64,000 nucleotides of DNA from assembly GCA_017893485.1 (NCBI GenBank), contig CM030366.1, positions 183,175,681-183,239,680 of the forward strand. The letters are read 5' to 3'. Source of the stretch: Hemerocallis citrina. Taxonomy: Eukaryota; Streptophyta; Magnoliopsida; Asparagales; Asphodelaceae. The position numbers and the translations under genes were made by a program. The notes below the pieces were generated by a model. It was not told the origin of the DNA. It worked only from the letters and a program-made list of their open reading frames with translations, and searched no databases. Positions 10,136 to 21,564 of this stretch are shown here, piece by piece. The number at the start of each line of letters is the position of its first letter. The first letter of the stretch is position 1.

Positions 10136-10420
10136 AATTTGTTGCACCATGGTGTATACACCAGTTGGGGTATACACCATTAGATGCACTTTGAAATGAG
10201 TGCCCTCTACTTGATTACCCTATTGGCACTTATTTCAAAGTGCATCCAATGGTGTACACCCTAATGGGTTTATACACCAGGAAATAATTTTGCTGCACCA
10301 TGGTGTATACACCAGTTGGGGTGACCATTGGTTGCACTTTGAAATAAGTGCCGGCACTTATTTCAAAGTGCATCCAATGGTGTACACCCCACTTGGTGTA
10401 TACACCATGGTGCAACAAAT
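10136..10420. mobile_element. Double-hairpin foldback MITE
   Basis: Outer inverted ends AATTTGTTGCACCATGGTG and CACCATGGTGCAACAAATT bound two hairpins. The second hairpin (about 10291-10416) is almost pure inverted repeat: TGCACCATGGTGTATACACC...GCACTTTGAAATAAGTGCC is followed at once by GGCACTTATTTCAAAGTGC...GGTGTATACACCATGGTGCA, about 62 bp per arm with no loop. The first (10141-10283) has the same arms around a spacer of about 25 bp. No coding sequence. It looks like a foldback element inserted into or duplicated beside a relative; superfamily not determined. Confidence 0.8.
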
Positions 10421-10877
10421 TTTTGTCTACACTGTACCCATCTTCTCACCCTATTTCTCTCCATCTTCATTCATTCTCCTCTCCATGTCACTTCCTCCAC
10501 CATCTCCTACTTCTAAATTAAACCTTCATTAATCCTACTTCAAGTATTTACTTGTAATTTTTGATGAATGAATACCACAGATTAATTTGTGAGATTTTGT
10601 AGGAGCTAAAGTGGAGGATTGTTTAAGGTCTGAGTTTCTAAATTAGCAATAATTCTTATGATTGTATATGTTATATCTTAAGTAATTTGTTTGAATATGA
10701 TTATTGGAGAAAGGGATTATTCTTTGGTGTTGGTTCAAGGGAAGAGTCTTTGGTGGAGGTTAACAAGTTGGTAACAAATTCTAATCTCTAGTTTAATTAC
10801 TATGTTTTACATACATGAAGTGTAACAAGTAGTATACCATGTTTTACATAAATGAATTGTATCCATGTAGTTTGCAT

Positions 10878-11461
10878 CAAGGTTTTAAATCTCGGGATTG
10901 AGAGCGGGATCTGGTTTTTTCAAATATTTGGATTAGGATCGGTATCGGTTGGATCAGTAGTATCAGATTGGTGTATCCGATTTTTTGAACCTGACATTTT
11001 TTAAAAATTACAAAAAATATGTTTCTATAATTAAATTATTTTTAAAAAAATGAATTTATGAGTACAAGTAACTCTTTTTACAAATTTAATATTTTCAGTT
11101 ATAAAATTGAACATTTTAATTAGTTTCAGAGAATTATTATTAATGTAGAATAAAAATAGAACAATAGAAATAAATTGTACATACATGGAAAAAACAAAAT
11201 ATAAGCTAGACATAAAATACATCTTCATTGCTTGGATAAAAGGAATCACATGAATGGAATTGGATTTTTTAATCATAGGATCGGTGGTTTCAGGTTGGGA
11301 TCGCGCCTATCCATCTGATCCAATTGCTAATTGGCCGATAACCGAGTTATCTCGCCGATCCTGAGATTTAGGAGGTGTATCGGATCGGCCTCCTGAAAAA
11401 CGATCCAGATCGGCCGGATCGGATCGGATCGGATTGGGATCGGCTGATCTCTAAAACCATG
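10878..11461. mobile_element. hAT-type MITE with GGATCGGATCGG-rich ends
   Basis: Termini CAAGGTTTTAAATC and (reverse complement of the right end) CATGGTTTTAGAGATC form short imperfect inverted repeats. The flanks GTTTGCAT (10870-10877) and GTTAGCAT (11462-11469) are an 8-bp duplication with one mismatch, the hAT size. Subterminal GATCGG words are frequent at both ends and the middle is AT-rich and non-coding. It is 584 bp long and depends on a transposase from elsewhere. Confidence 0.8.
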
Positions 11462-12868
11462 GTTAGCATGATTTATGATGAGTATGTATATGTATAAGAT
11501 CACAAGTATGCGTTGGATTTATATGTAGAATATATGCATGTAACTGTGTTTGATAATTTGTGTCAGTGTCTGTTGTATGCATATGTGAATGATAAAATTT
11601 AGTAGAAGAGATACTTATGAGAAATAAGGTTGCACATAAGGTGTTCGAGATTAGAATGGTTGTTTGTATGTTTAGATGTATGAGGTAACTAAGTATTAGA
11701 GACAAATATGAGACGTATGATTGCACACGAGGTGTTTGATGAGATGTGTATATGTTTGTATATGTGCATGTATGTGATGACCTGGATTTGCAAGTTACAT
11801 TGTCCCAATTGTCAATCCATTTTTTTCATCATGATTTAGCCAATTCAAAAAAATATATTGATATATTATTGAATGATCAAGTTCTAGGGTACTCCTGATT
11901 TTTGGATCACCAGGTTTCTTAATTTATGTTGTTCAGATTGTTGATGCATGTATTATTAATATTTCTACCATCATTAAAAGTCCAAGACGCGTTATTCTTC
12001 GTATGTTAATTTTATGACATGTAGATAAAGTGAATATAGTAGTCATTCAATTCGATGAGCTAATCAAACTGGTTTACGTTAGGATGTGACAGGCTGGGTT
12101 GGGCAGGTCATTGAATAAAGTCACCAAAATTACGGGTGTCTACTAATCACCAATACCTCGACACAGACACGAGGTGTATTTCTTAATTTTGATCAGTCAG
12201 CTAGAACTGTGCTTTGTAATTTTGATTTCTATCTCTTAAATATAGGTTAATTTCTTCAATTTGGGGTTTTAACTCTTAAGGTTCTTTCTGTATTCAGTTT
12301 TATTGACAGAGAATTCCTTAGTATATTTGGTTTCTTATCATTAGGGATGATCCGAACAATTAAATGTAACTCTTTTATATTACTTTTTTGCTAAGCTACT
12401 CCTGTAACTTTGTTGGAAAAGAGTAATTAGCTTAGCTTGGTAGTAAATGTTAAATGCTTCTCCCTTTTGTTTTGCAAAACTTACATGTTGGGTCGGGTAG
12501 CATTTGATTAATTTTATGCATAATTGCATATGTAGAAATAGTATAATATTTAATATTATAGCTGTCTCTCCGTGCACATACTTTCATAAGTAAACAGAAA
12601 TTAGCACTTTCAGATGGGTTTGGTTTCCGTTAGGTTTTTTGGTTGGGCGGATTTCAGAAATAGAAATCGAGCCTGATTAGCGCAGGTTAAATTATTTTTT
12701 CATGGAATATGTTTTGAATGATAGATAGCTCCTTTTGCTCTTGCATCTACAATTTGGCTTTTGATTGATTGATGACAATAGCTGGCTTGATGTGAAATTG
12801 GTTAAAATTCTTCATGCTTAGCCCCTTTTCGTGATGCTTAATCTCTTTTTCCAATTGCAGACGTCAGC
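11462..12868. other. Upstream region and probable 5' leader/intron of the OB-fold gene
   Basis: No other gene is visible. CAATTGCAG at 12852-12860, directly before ACGTCAGCATGG, is a good splice acceptor, so the coding exon is probably preceded by at least one untranslated exon. A possible donor is GCGCAG|GTTAAATT near 12684, but the first exon and promoter cannot be placed with confidence. Confidence 0.45.
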
Positions 12869-13282
12869 ATGGTGTCCCTAAAGGACATTGTCCCTGCCGC
12901 CACCAACTCTGTGAACACGCAGTTTATAGTTCTTGACAAGGGCAACTTGATCCAAGATGGCAAGGAGACGACATGCTTGTCTTTGGTTGCTGACGAGACC
13001 GCCTCAGTCCACTTCCAGATGTGGGGAAGTGAGTGCAACTCCTTTGAGCCTGGGGATATAGTTCGCCTCACCAATGGGATTTTCTCCTACCACCGGAACA
13101 ACCTCGTGCTGAGAGCAGGCAAAAGGGGGAGGGCTGAGAAAATTGGGGAATTCACCATGGTATTTGTTGAGACCCCTAACATGAGTGAAATCCGATGGAT
13201 CCAGGACCCCAACAACCCGAAGAAGTTTCTAAAAGAGGCTGTTGTTTCATCTCACTCTAGAATCTTTCCACCGGTCATGTAG
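12869..13282 (+). CDS. SOSS complex subunit B-like OB-fold ssDNA-binding protein
   Basis: This is a 137-residue, uninterrupted protein in one coding exon. It matches the plant homologues of human SOSS-B/hSSB (NABP): an N-terminal VSLKDIVPA segment, an OB-fold through about residues 15-105 with TCLSLVADETASVHFQMWG and the PGDIVRLTNG turn, then KIGEFTMVFVETPNMSE, which corresponds to the IGEFCMVYSEVPN part of the animal proteins. In animals this family binds single-stranded DNA in double-strand-break repair with INTS3 and INIP. The nuclear repair role in plants is inferred from the family. The ATG follows a splice-acceptor-like CAATTGCAG and starts where plant family members start. The tail after about residue 115 is short and family-specific. 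It is the only intact host gene seen in the window. Confidence 0.88.
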   Translation: MVSLKDIVPAATNSVNTQFIVLDKGNLIQDGKETTCLSLVADETASVHFQMWGSECNSFEPGDIVRLTNGIFSYHRNNLVLRAGKRGRAEKIGEFTMVFVETPNMSEIRWIQDPNNPKKFLKEAVVSSHSRIFPPVM

Positions 13283-14770
13283 GGGTGGTTTTCAGTGTTT
13301 GTCGATCAGGCACACCTTAGTAGGAATTGTTTTTTGGAACAATTGGCTTGTCGAATTGATCAGGTATGATGATGCATCATGATTCCGAAAGGCAGTCAAG
13401 TTATTTTAGAGTGTAGATGGGGGACAACAAGGAATTTCTATGTAATTGATGTCTGCAAAAGTTAGTTACGGCAAAGTTTGAGAGGTTCCTTGCTGTATAT
13501 GATATACACTCTTTTCAAGCCACTTTAGTTACCAGAGCACTGAATCAATCGGGAACCCCTAATTTAGTGTAATAATAAGAAATAATTTGGTTTTAAGAGT
13601 CGGACAGTGATCTAAATAGAACCGTTCTTTATGTTGTGGCATAGGTAGAGCACTTATTTAAGTTGTGTTTGCATGTTTTATAATTGATCAGGCTAAAGGA
13701 TGGTCTTTGCTTATGCAATGAAAGTTGACATTGTTACCCGCTATTTTTTTTCTCTCTTTTACTTTGAATACAGATGGGTGCTTCAAGTTGTTGCAAGGAG
13801 AATCTCTTGGTTTCGCATAGTTCTCTCTGTTGGTTTCACATTAACTATGTTTTGGTTTTATTATTACTGAAGTTGAAACTACAATTTAGCTTCAACTTCA
13901 TATTTATATAGTACTGTTATTAGAGCATGCAGGAGATTGTTTTGATGAAGCTGTGAAATGCAGAAAATCAGTTCTGATTTGAAGGCGAGGGAATTGGTTG
14001 AAGTTCTAAGATGGTGAACTTTGTGATGCATTGAAACTTGGAATCAAGAGCTGTGTATTGCGAACAATAATTTTTTAATAAAAATTAGATGACAAATGCC
14101 ATCTATTTTTTATGAGTAAGATACTAACGAAAATGAAAGAGACATGCAAGTAAAAGAAAACAACAACAACAACAACAAGACATGAAAGGAAAACCTGACG
14201 AACTAAACACCAAAACTAAAACCTAAAAAAAGAGTAAAGGCTTTTTTAGGACAAGCCCCTCCAACAACTGACACGTCTCCAAAAGCAAAATGACAAACAA
14301 GCCCAAGTGTTCCAGTCAACCTGATTCTGATCTCTTTCAGCCCTCACCTCCCACTCCACCATACATTCCCTAATGGATATGGTTCTGCCGAAATCCCAAA
14401 AACTGTGTAATGTTTATAAGGATGATCAGCAAAATTTGTGTCATGAATTAGTCACTATCTAGTTCCATTTTATCTGATAATTAAAAAAATCTAGTACCAC
14501 TATGTAACTATTTTAATTAGTTTTGTAGAGCGTTGTGCTTGTCGACCCGTTTTGAGGTGGAATCCTGATTTGCCCTCAGATCAAGATTGAAAACCACTCA
14601 CCCTTGCAAAGTTAATTAAACATTGTTGCTGGAAATTAAATGGAAAATGACAAGAGGGTTATCCAGATTATATCTAGGAAATTATAGTTAGCTCCCGATG
14701 TTTCGCAAATGTCCCTAATTTCTCCCCTGCACCTGCCATATCATATGCGCATGAAATATCTTAATGCTTC
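13283..14770. other. 3' flank of the OB-fold gene; no other gene
   Basis: AT-rich sequence probably includes the 3' untranslated region; AATAATAAGAAATAA near 13570 is a candidate poly(A) signal region. A short (AAC)n run lies at about 14157-14179. No coding region was recognised before the LTR at 14771. Confidence 0.5.
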
Positions 14771-15360
14771 TTATATGGCTAAAAATAGGATTAAATCAGG
14801 ACCGTTCAAATCGGACGCAAATCTTAAAGCTCTCAGGGGTAAAATGGTAATTTTACCTACGATCGGGTCTGAAGTGAGAACTGAGTCTTTCTTTCTTCAA
14901 AGCCTAATAACCCATAAACGGACTAGTTTTACTGGGTATGGGTAACAACCCGTTACAAACCAACCCAGATGGATAAAGAGTAATTCAAATTCATAGTTAT
15001 CTCTATGAAACGATTTAAACTCTATCTTATCCATAAACACCGGGAAGTAGAGATTTGTCCTTATCTCGAAACAGATCCCTAAGGCGACTATAAAAACCCC
15101 TCTCCCCCCACTATAACGAGGTAATCAATCTTTTTCTACATAAAGCTCTTTTATAATCTTTCTGATTACTGACAAGAGCGTCGGAGGGTGCGTCGCTGAG
15201 ATCCACCCTGGTGTATCGCACTTTTTGCAGGTTCGCGGCAGCAGCAAAAAATAAGTCAACACGTTGGTGAAGGTCAACAGGTCCATAGATTTGCCTTATT
15301 CATTTTCTCAAGAATCCACAAATTCATCTGTTTGCTCCCACACCAAAATCAGCAGCAACA
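14771..15360 (+). repeat. 5' LTR of element #2
   Basis: About 590 bp, diverged from the LTRs of #1 but collinear: ATATGGCTAAAAATAGG at the start, ACTATAAAAA box near 15089, GACAAGAGCGTCGGAGGGTG at about 15171, and AGCAGCAACA at the end. The first two bases read TT where #1 has TG. Confidence 0.8.
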
Positions 15361-15430
15361 GATTGGTGCCGTATGTGGGAAACGAAAAAGCAATCCAACC
15401 TAACTTCATCAGCGAGAGTAGTTTCAAGCC

Positions 15431-17216
15431 ATGCATCTGAAAGAGAAGGGGAAGGTAGCGGACTCCAGCCGAAGAGTCACTCTTCCTCATTCTCCTCCTC
15501 CAGTTCAAGATGCTCTTCTTCAACAGCCTTCTCCTCAACAGGCCTCTCCAGGGTCTCGGGGGGCTGTCCAAGGGGTCTCCCGTCGGAGTCGTCCAAAGCA
15601 ACATCCTCTTCCTGACCATGTCGCGGTCCCCAATCCTTCAGTTGACTCTATGGCTTCTCAAAGTCCTCCCGAGCGGGATCTTCGTCAAGTGATTGTCAAC
15701 GGCCAAAAGGGGGTCGACCTCTGAACTCGCTTGAATGGATGACGAGCCTTTGGAGGAGTCCATCAACCTGAGCACCCAGGGCTCTCGAGAGTGCGGACCC
15801 CCCGTAGACCGAGGACCAGAAGATCCCCTCCCCTGAGGAGGCGAAGAGAGTCCCCTGACGTCATCGGCAGAGAAGTCATACTCCAGTAAGTTGAGCTACA
15901 CATAGGGGCTGCCAAGTTAGAGGGGCACCGGTCACAAGGGCGAAGTTCCAAGATTTTTAAGAGGCCATTCTGTGGGCCCTCAACGTCGCTCCCAACCACG
16001 AGCAACGGGCACCTAGTCTTCAACCTGCCCCAAGCCATCACCACCGCACTCCTAGTCCCCTTTCGCATGGGAAAGAGTCTAGGGGCTCGGCAAGATATGA
16101 CCGAAGGGAAGACTCGGTCTACCGCTGTCTCTACGAGATGGAGAGACGCCTTAGCAGACTGAACAGAGAAAAAGAACAGCGGGAGAGAAATTTCCGCCTG
16201 AGCAAGCATCCGTTCTCCCGGGCCATCATGGAAGTCCCAGTCCCGGAAAACTTCAAGCCCCCTAACTTCGAGTCATACAACGGGGAGTCGGACCCCGCCG
16301 ACCACATCGAGAGTTTTAAAACTCTCATGATAATTCACTAAGCTTCGAACGGGCTCCTTTGCAAAACCTTTCCTGCCACGCTGAAGGGGCCTGTGAGAGA
16401 ATGGTACTCTCGACTCGCCCCGGCCTCCATCTTCTCGTTCGATCAGTTCGAAGAGCTCTTCCTTACTCATTTTGTGAGTAGCCGCCGGGCCGAGAAAATA
16501 AGTGTATCTTTGGTGACCCTCAACCAAAGAAAGGGTGAATGCCTAAGAGATTACGTTCGGCGCTTCACCGCCGAAGCCCGGTCTATTGCCTCCCTCAACC
16601 TATCCGTAGCCTCTACGGCATTTGGGCACAACTCACTAATGCCGACCTCAAGGCGTCCCTTGCCAAGAAACCTCCTCGGGGCTTCTCAGAACTCCTGCTT
16701 AGGAGTAAGAAGTACATCCGAGTGGAAGAGGCTCTAAACCCCCTACTCTTGAGGAATTGTCTTCCAGGAACAAACAGAGGAATACGAGCGAAGAAGGGTA
16801 CCAGAAATTTCAGAGGGACGACAATGACCAACGCCGCTCAGCACTTCATTTTGAGAAGTTCACCCCCCTCATTGCTAGTATATCAGCAGTTCTTATGGAG
16901 GTGGACAAGAAAGGGCTACTCTGCACCCCCCTTGAATGAATACGCCTGGTAAGAAAAGAAATAGGGATAAGTGGTGCCGCTTTCATAGGGACCATGGTCA
17001 CGACACAGATGATTGTCGGGCTCTTAAAGAGGAGATCGAAGAACTCATACAGTGGGGACACCTAGCCAAGTTCATCCAAAAAGACGGGGCCGATCTTCCA
17101 CCCCGAGGAGCCTACAAGCGAACAGAGAGGTCCGCCGAGTTTCAAGAATCCGAACCTGGGGCCATCCTCCACCTTACCCATGGAGGTCCAATAGGGGGAG
17201 AACCAAACTCCTCCTA
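15431..17216 (+). pseudogene. Gag of element #2 (degenerate)
   Basis: Proline/serine-rich N-terminal region, then a retrotransposon gag core split by stops and frameshifts. 16138-16341 carries VPENFKPPNFESYNG and SDPADHIESF; 16393-16737 carries REWYSRLAPASIFSFDQFEE and CLRDYVRRFTAEA. A Tat-type zinc-binding motif, [14 protein letters not shown], follows at about 16974-17020, then ALKEEIEELIQWGHL. A stop breaks the core after FKTLMIIH. This protein would form the nucleocapsid-like particle; it is broken here. Confidence 0.8.
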
Positions 17217-17429
17217 AGAGGCCCTTACCCTATCGTAGAAGTAGATTTTCAGTTTTCAATAAGGCCTATGCTTGAGACACGGCCAAAAGCATGTAATAAT
17301 GGCTCATCCCATTGAAGCGGCCACTTAGTTTATTTCAATAAAACTTGGTTTTTTTTTCTATTGAAAACTATTGCATTCGCCTCATTTCTATCTCTCTGAA
17401 TTACATCTACGACTCGCTAAATGGTAAGC

Positions 17430-18204
17430 TCAGAGTCCAGCTTGTCCTACAGAGCTGCTCCCACAACTTACTAAGCTCAAAAGACGAGTTTGGAGTCCAA
17501 CACTTGGTTCGACGTTGCCTTAGCCACTTGCAAACAAGCAAGTGTGGGGCAGCTCACCATTCGGAATTGCTCCTACAACTTGTTAACTCTCTTAACAACA
17601 AGTTTGGAGTCCAACACTTGGTTTGACGTTACTTTAGCCGCTTGCAAACAAGCAAGTGCGGGGCAGCTCACCATTTGAAATTGCTCCCACAATTGTTGAA
17701 CCTCTTCCCAACAAGTTCAGAGCTAAAACTATCTCCTAGAGTTGCTCCTCAAACTTGTCTCCCAAACGGCTCTCTCTTAGAGCCAAGCTCTCCTCTTCGC
17801 TCGCCTCCAGGGTGGACCTCCTCTCAACAAGTTCAGAGCAAAAACTCTCCCCTAAAGTTTCTCCTCAAACTTGTCTCCCAAACGGCTCTCTCCTAGAGCC
17901 AAGCTCTCTGCTCCGCTCGCCTCCAAGGTGGACCTCTTCTCAACAAGTTCAGAGCTAAAACTCTTCCCTAGAGTTGTTCCTCAAACTTGTCTCCCAAACA
18001 GCTCTCTCCTAGAGCTAAGCTCTCCGCTCCGCTCGCCTCTATAGCGGACCTCTTCTCAACGAGTTCGGAGCACAGCTCTCCCCTAGAGTTGCTCCTCAAA
18101 CTCGTCCCCCAAACGGCTCTCTCCTAGAGCCAAGCTCTCCGCCCTGCTCACCTCCAAAGCGGACCTCTTCTCAACGAGCTCGGAGCACAATTCTCCCCCA
18201 GAGT
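17430..18204 (+). repeat. Tail repeats of element #2 (families B then A)
   Basis: About 17440-17700 has family-B units (GAGTCCAACACTTGGTT, ATTCGGAATTGCTCC; spacing 114 bp). 17700-18204 has family-A units (CTTCTCAACAAGTTCAGAGC, CCTAGAGTTGCTCCTCAAAC, CCAAACGGCTCTCTC). The order B then A, directly after the gag-derived part, parallels element #1. Confidence 0.82.
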
Positions 18205-19112
18205 TAGGGCTGTTCATACTTTTGTTAAAACCGATTACCGAACCGAACCGAACCGAAATTTACCAATTTGGTTCAGTTTTTCGGTTTTCGGTTCGGTTTT
18301 GATCCAAACCGAAGTTTTTTTAGAGAGTTCGGTTCGGTTTTTGGTTGGCTTCTAAATAAAACGAACCGAACAAAAAACCAAACTTTTTTTGGACCAAAAT
18401 AAATTATACCCGGATAATTCCGGAGGTGGTTGTGGTGAAGCGTAGACGGTTAGTGAAAGATTCAATGTATTTAAACTAGCACTTCTTCCATTTAATGTCG
18501 AGAATGTTAATGCTTCTCTAACATTCATTCTTAAAATTGGTGGAGTCTCAAAGCATCGAGATTTATCAGGTCGGGTATTTGCTTCTCCTGCTGCTAGAGA
18601 ATATGCCACTGAAAGAGCTGAACAGATCGAATTGGAACTGGGAGGTGAATTTCCTAGCTTTGTGAGGCATATGCTCCCATCACACACTACTGGTGGATTT
18701 TGGTTGGTATGTTTTGAACATAGTTGGATAAAAATGTGTATTGGTCTTTTGATGCACTTCAGAAAATAGCATACATTCATTGTAACATTCAACTCTTTTA
18801 GCATGAGTTTTTTTTTCCTTGTGCCAATTTACACAATTTAACTAGTGAATAGTCTAACATATATCATGAATTTAATGTTATATAGCTGCAACATTTGTTG
18901 TGTTACTTATGCTAACCTTCTATATTCTTCTAATTCTTCTTTTTTTTAAGAGAAAAATGTATGCAGTACTAAAAATTTCGGTTAGTTCGGTTATTAATCG
19001 AAAATTCGGTTCGGTTCAAACCAAATTTTATCAGTTTCGGTTCAGATTTCGGTTTCAAATTTACCAAACCAATAATTTCGGTTCAGTTCGGTTATTTTCG
19101 GTTCGGTTTCGG
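18205..19112 (+). mobile_element. hAT-type element carrying a B3-gene fragment, copy A (right end lost)
   Basis: It starts TAGGGCTGTTCATAC, the same terminus as the complete copy at 46990, and is collinear with it throughout: subterminal CGAACCGAACCG words, the captured exon, then CGGTTCGGTT words. It lies in a family-A tail repeat of element #2. The expected right terminus (ATGAACAGCCCTA) is absent; similarity ends near 19105-19112 and unrelated sequence begins. No transposase is encoded. Confidence 0.8.
18535..18706 (+). pseudogene. Captured B3-domain exon, copy A
   Basis: A translated segment with KHRDLSGR, AREYATERAEQIELELGG and EFPSFVRHML followed by SHTTGGFWL matches the start of a plant B3 DNA-binding domain and the linker before it. 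It ends at FWL|GTATGTTTTG, an exon/donor junction. The counterpart of the acceptor in copy B (TTCTTAG) is changed to TTCTTAA here. It is gene debris inside a transposon. Confidence 0.7.
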
Positions 19113-19564
19113 TTAGTCCTTACACCTCCGAAATGCCCGACACCCTAAACCCTGACATCCCTGTACTCCTAACCTCTACGAACCCCCCCGACGCCTCTTT
19201 CTGTCATCGTCAAGGCCCCGATCCCGACGGCTCTGAAGTCCCTCTCTCCCGTTGAACATCTTTGCCGTCTTTGCCATCGTCTGAAGTCCCCGATCCCTCT
19301 CTCCCGTTGAACATCTTTGCCGTCGTCGGATGCCTCTGAAGTCCCCGATCCCAACGCCAGATCTGATCTCACCACTTGAAGTCAGATCAGTGTTTTCGAA
19401 GTCAAATCTGAGTATTCCCCTTCTTTGTTTGTTGTTTGCTGAAGATCCAAATTCAGATTGTTGGTTTTGGGGTTTGCTGATCAAATCGGCTTGCTAATCC
19501 GTAAGCTCCTGTTTGTTATTGCTGATTAAATCAGATCCGATCCGTTGGTTTTTTATCAGATCCA
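19113..19564. other. Unassigned junction segment with a 50-bp duplication
   Basis: CTCTCTCCCGTTGAACATCT occurs twice (about 19232 and 19282), each after GAAGTCCC. Nothing identifies the segment. It lies between two broken ends, the lost right end of hAT copy A and the missing 5' part of the copia, so it may mark a rearrangement or the remains of a leader. Confidence 0.4.
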
Positions 19565-21548
19565 TTGTTTTCTTGCGCCGCTACCAATGGACAAACTGAT
19601 GGAGCTGAGAAAAGTATTGGACTCGCCTCTACATTAGTTACAACTGCAGGTAATGATGGTAAGGTTTTTAATATTTCTGTCTCTGTTATGAATAATGCAT
19701 GGATAATTGATTCGGGAACTACCGACCATATGACTTTTGATTCTAGACAAATCCAAAATTTTCAACCATCTACCAAATCAACTGACACACTGCTAATGGT
19801 GATCCTGCCATTGTTACTGGCGAAAGTTCCATACCTCTCATAAACAACCTAACCTTAGATACTGCCCTAGTTGTGCCATCCTTAAATTTTAATCTGTTAT
19901 ATGTTGCTCAAATAACTACTGCCTTATATTTTATTGTGGTTTTTTGGCCTTCACATTATGTGTTTAAGGATATTCGGACTCGCAAGACGATTGGTTATGT
20001 AGTTAGACACGAGAAGCTCTATTACCTGGATTTAGAATCTGTAAGTTCAAGTAAGTTGACTCAAGCTCTAAGTGTGGAAGGATCCGAAGGTGAGAAGAAG
20101 AAATCAGATATTTGGCTATGCCATCGACGTCTAGGGTATACTTCTTTTGGTTATTTGAAGAACTTATTTCCAAGTTTATTTTTGAAGTTGGATATTTCTG
20201 CCTTTTGGTGTGATGTGTGTGAACTTGCAAAAGGTCACCGTGTCTCTTTTCCTCCAAGTCCAAGTAGAAGCCCTCTTCCATTTATGATTATTCATTCTGA
20301 TGTTTGAGGTCCATCCAAAAACACTACATTTGGAGGAGCCAAATGGTTAGTGACATTTATTGATGACTGTACTCGTATAACCTGGATCTGTTTGATGAAG
20401 TCGAAAAGTGAAGTTAGTGGCTTGTTTTAGAAATTTCATGAGCATGTTATGACTCAGTATAAATACAGATTCAAGTTCTTAGGAGTGATAATGGCGGTGA
20501 GTACCTGAGTTCGAATCTGCAACAATATTTGGCGGAACATTGGATTGTTCACCAGACTACATGCTCGTATACACATCAACAGAATGGGGTTGCAGAAAGG
20601 AAAAACAGACACTTGCTCGCGGTGGTCCGTGCTTCTCTTATCCATGGAAATATGTCATTCATTTATTGGGGGGAAGCCCTTGCTTCCTTTGCATACTTAA
20701 TCAACCAAGTTCCCTCTAGTATCCTAACTTCCTCACGCCATTTCAAGCATTAACTGAAATTGTGAATGCACCAAAAGTCGTCAACTTGCCACCTCGTGTG
20801 TTTGGATGTGTTGCATTTGTTCATCTTCATCAACATGAACGTAATAAGTTAACTCCTCGAGCTATTCAATGTATTTTCGTAGGATATGCACTGAATAAGA
20901 AAGGGTATAGGTGCTATCACCCACCAACTCAAAGGATGTTTGTGACTATGGATGTTGTGTTCCATGAAGATGAGCTGTATTATTCCTCTGAGGTTGAACT
21001 TCAGGGAGAGTACCGAAGTGAAGTTCAAACTCTTGCCTATGATGAAGTGGTTACCATTCAAACTGAAAAATCAGATATAAGGGGAGAAAATCTGGATATA
21101 AGTAGTGACGATCACTCGAATAAAAATTTGGTTGAGGAAGGCAATTTCCACGAAGAACTGTAATCAGTGCCAAACCTCCATGAAGATGAGCCATCTCTAC
21201 CACCAGCAACATCAGAACCATCTCCACCACCAACACCATCAGAACCATCTCTATCCCCCAGCAGAACCCCAAAACTAATTGTCATCATTGTCCAAAGCTC
21301 CAAGAAGAGAACTCCCAAATCGTACTACTAGAGGTATCCCAAACCCACTTATGAGTCTGATCCCACTAGGAATGTCAAGTATCCCAGGAATCATTATATG
21401 TTTACTCACCGATTGTCTGAATCAAATAAGTCATTTGTGAATCAATTATACGTTGTATCTATTCCTAACAGTGTGCAGGAAGCCTTAGTCGATCCAAGGT
21501 GGAAAGCAGCTATGGATGAAGAGATGAAGTCCTTGAAGAAGAATGAGA
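19565..21548 (+). pseudogene. Copia protease and integrase, degenerate
   Basis: Aspartic protease active site in AWIIDSGTTDHMTF (about 19698-19740), followed by a frameshift. Next come a GAG-pre-integrase zinc region (WLCHRRLGYTSFGYLKN ... CDVCELAKGHR, about 20115-20240), integrase core with IHSDV then an in-frame stop at about 20305, VTFIDDCTR, and QQNGVAERKNRH (about 20575-20610). VFGCVAFVHLHQHERNKLTP and CIFVGYALNKKGYRCYHP mark the integrase C-terminal part. The segment ends in ALVDPRWKAAMDEEMKSLKK, the start of the RT domain, where the CACTA is inserted. Confidence 0.85.
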
Positions 21549-21564
21549 GACTACAAAAGAAACC

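Larger units (their letters stand above)
14771..18204 (+). mobile_element. Tat-like LTR retrotransposon #2, gag-only derivative, 3' end missing
   Basis: The 5' LTR (14771-15360) is followed by primer site ATTGGTGCCGTATGTGGG, a gag gene (about 15431-17216), a short 3' segment (17217-17430) and tail repeats (17430-18204). Sequence after gag parallels element #3 up to GAACTCCTCC or its variant, then jumps to a TGTAATAATGGCT...GCCACTTAGT segment that in element #3 lies only after integrase (about 49050). Protease, RT, RNase H and integrase are therefore absent, as in the TR-GAG class. The 3' LTR is not seen: a hAT element begins at 18205 and what follows is foreign. Confidence 0.78.
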
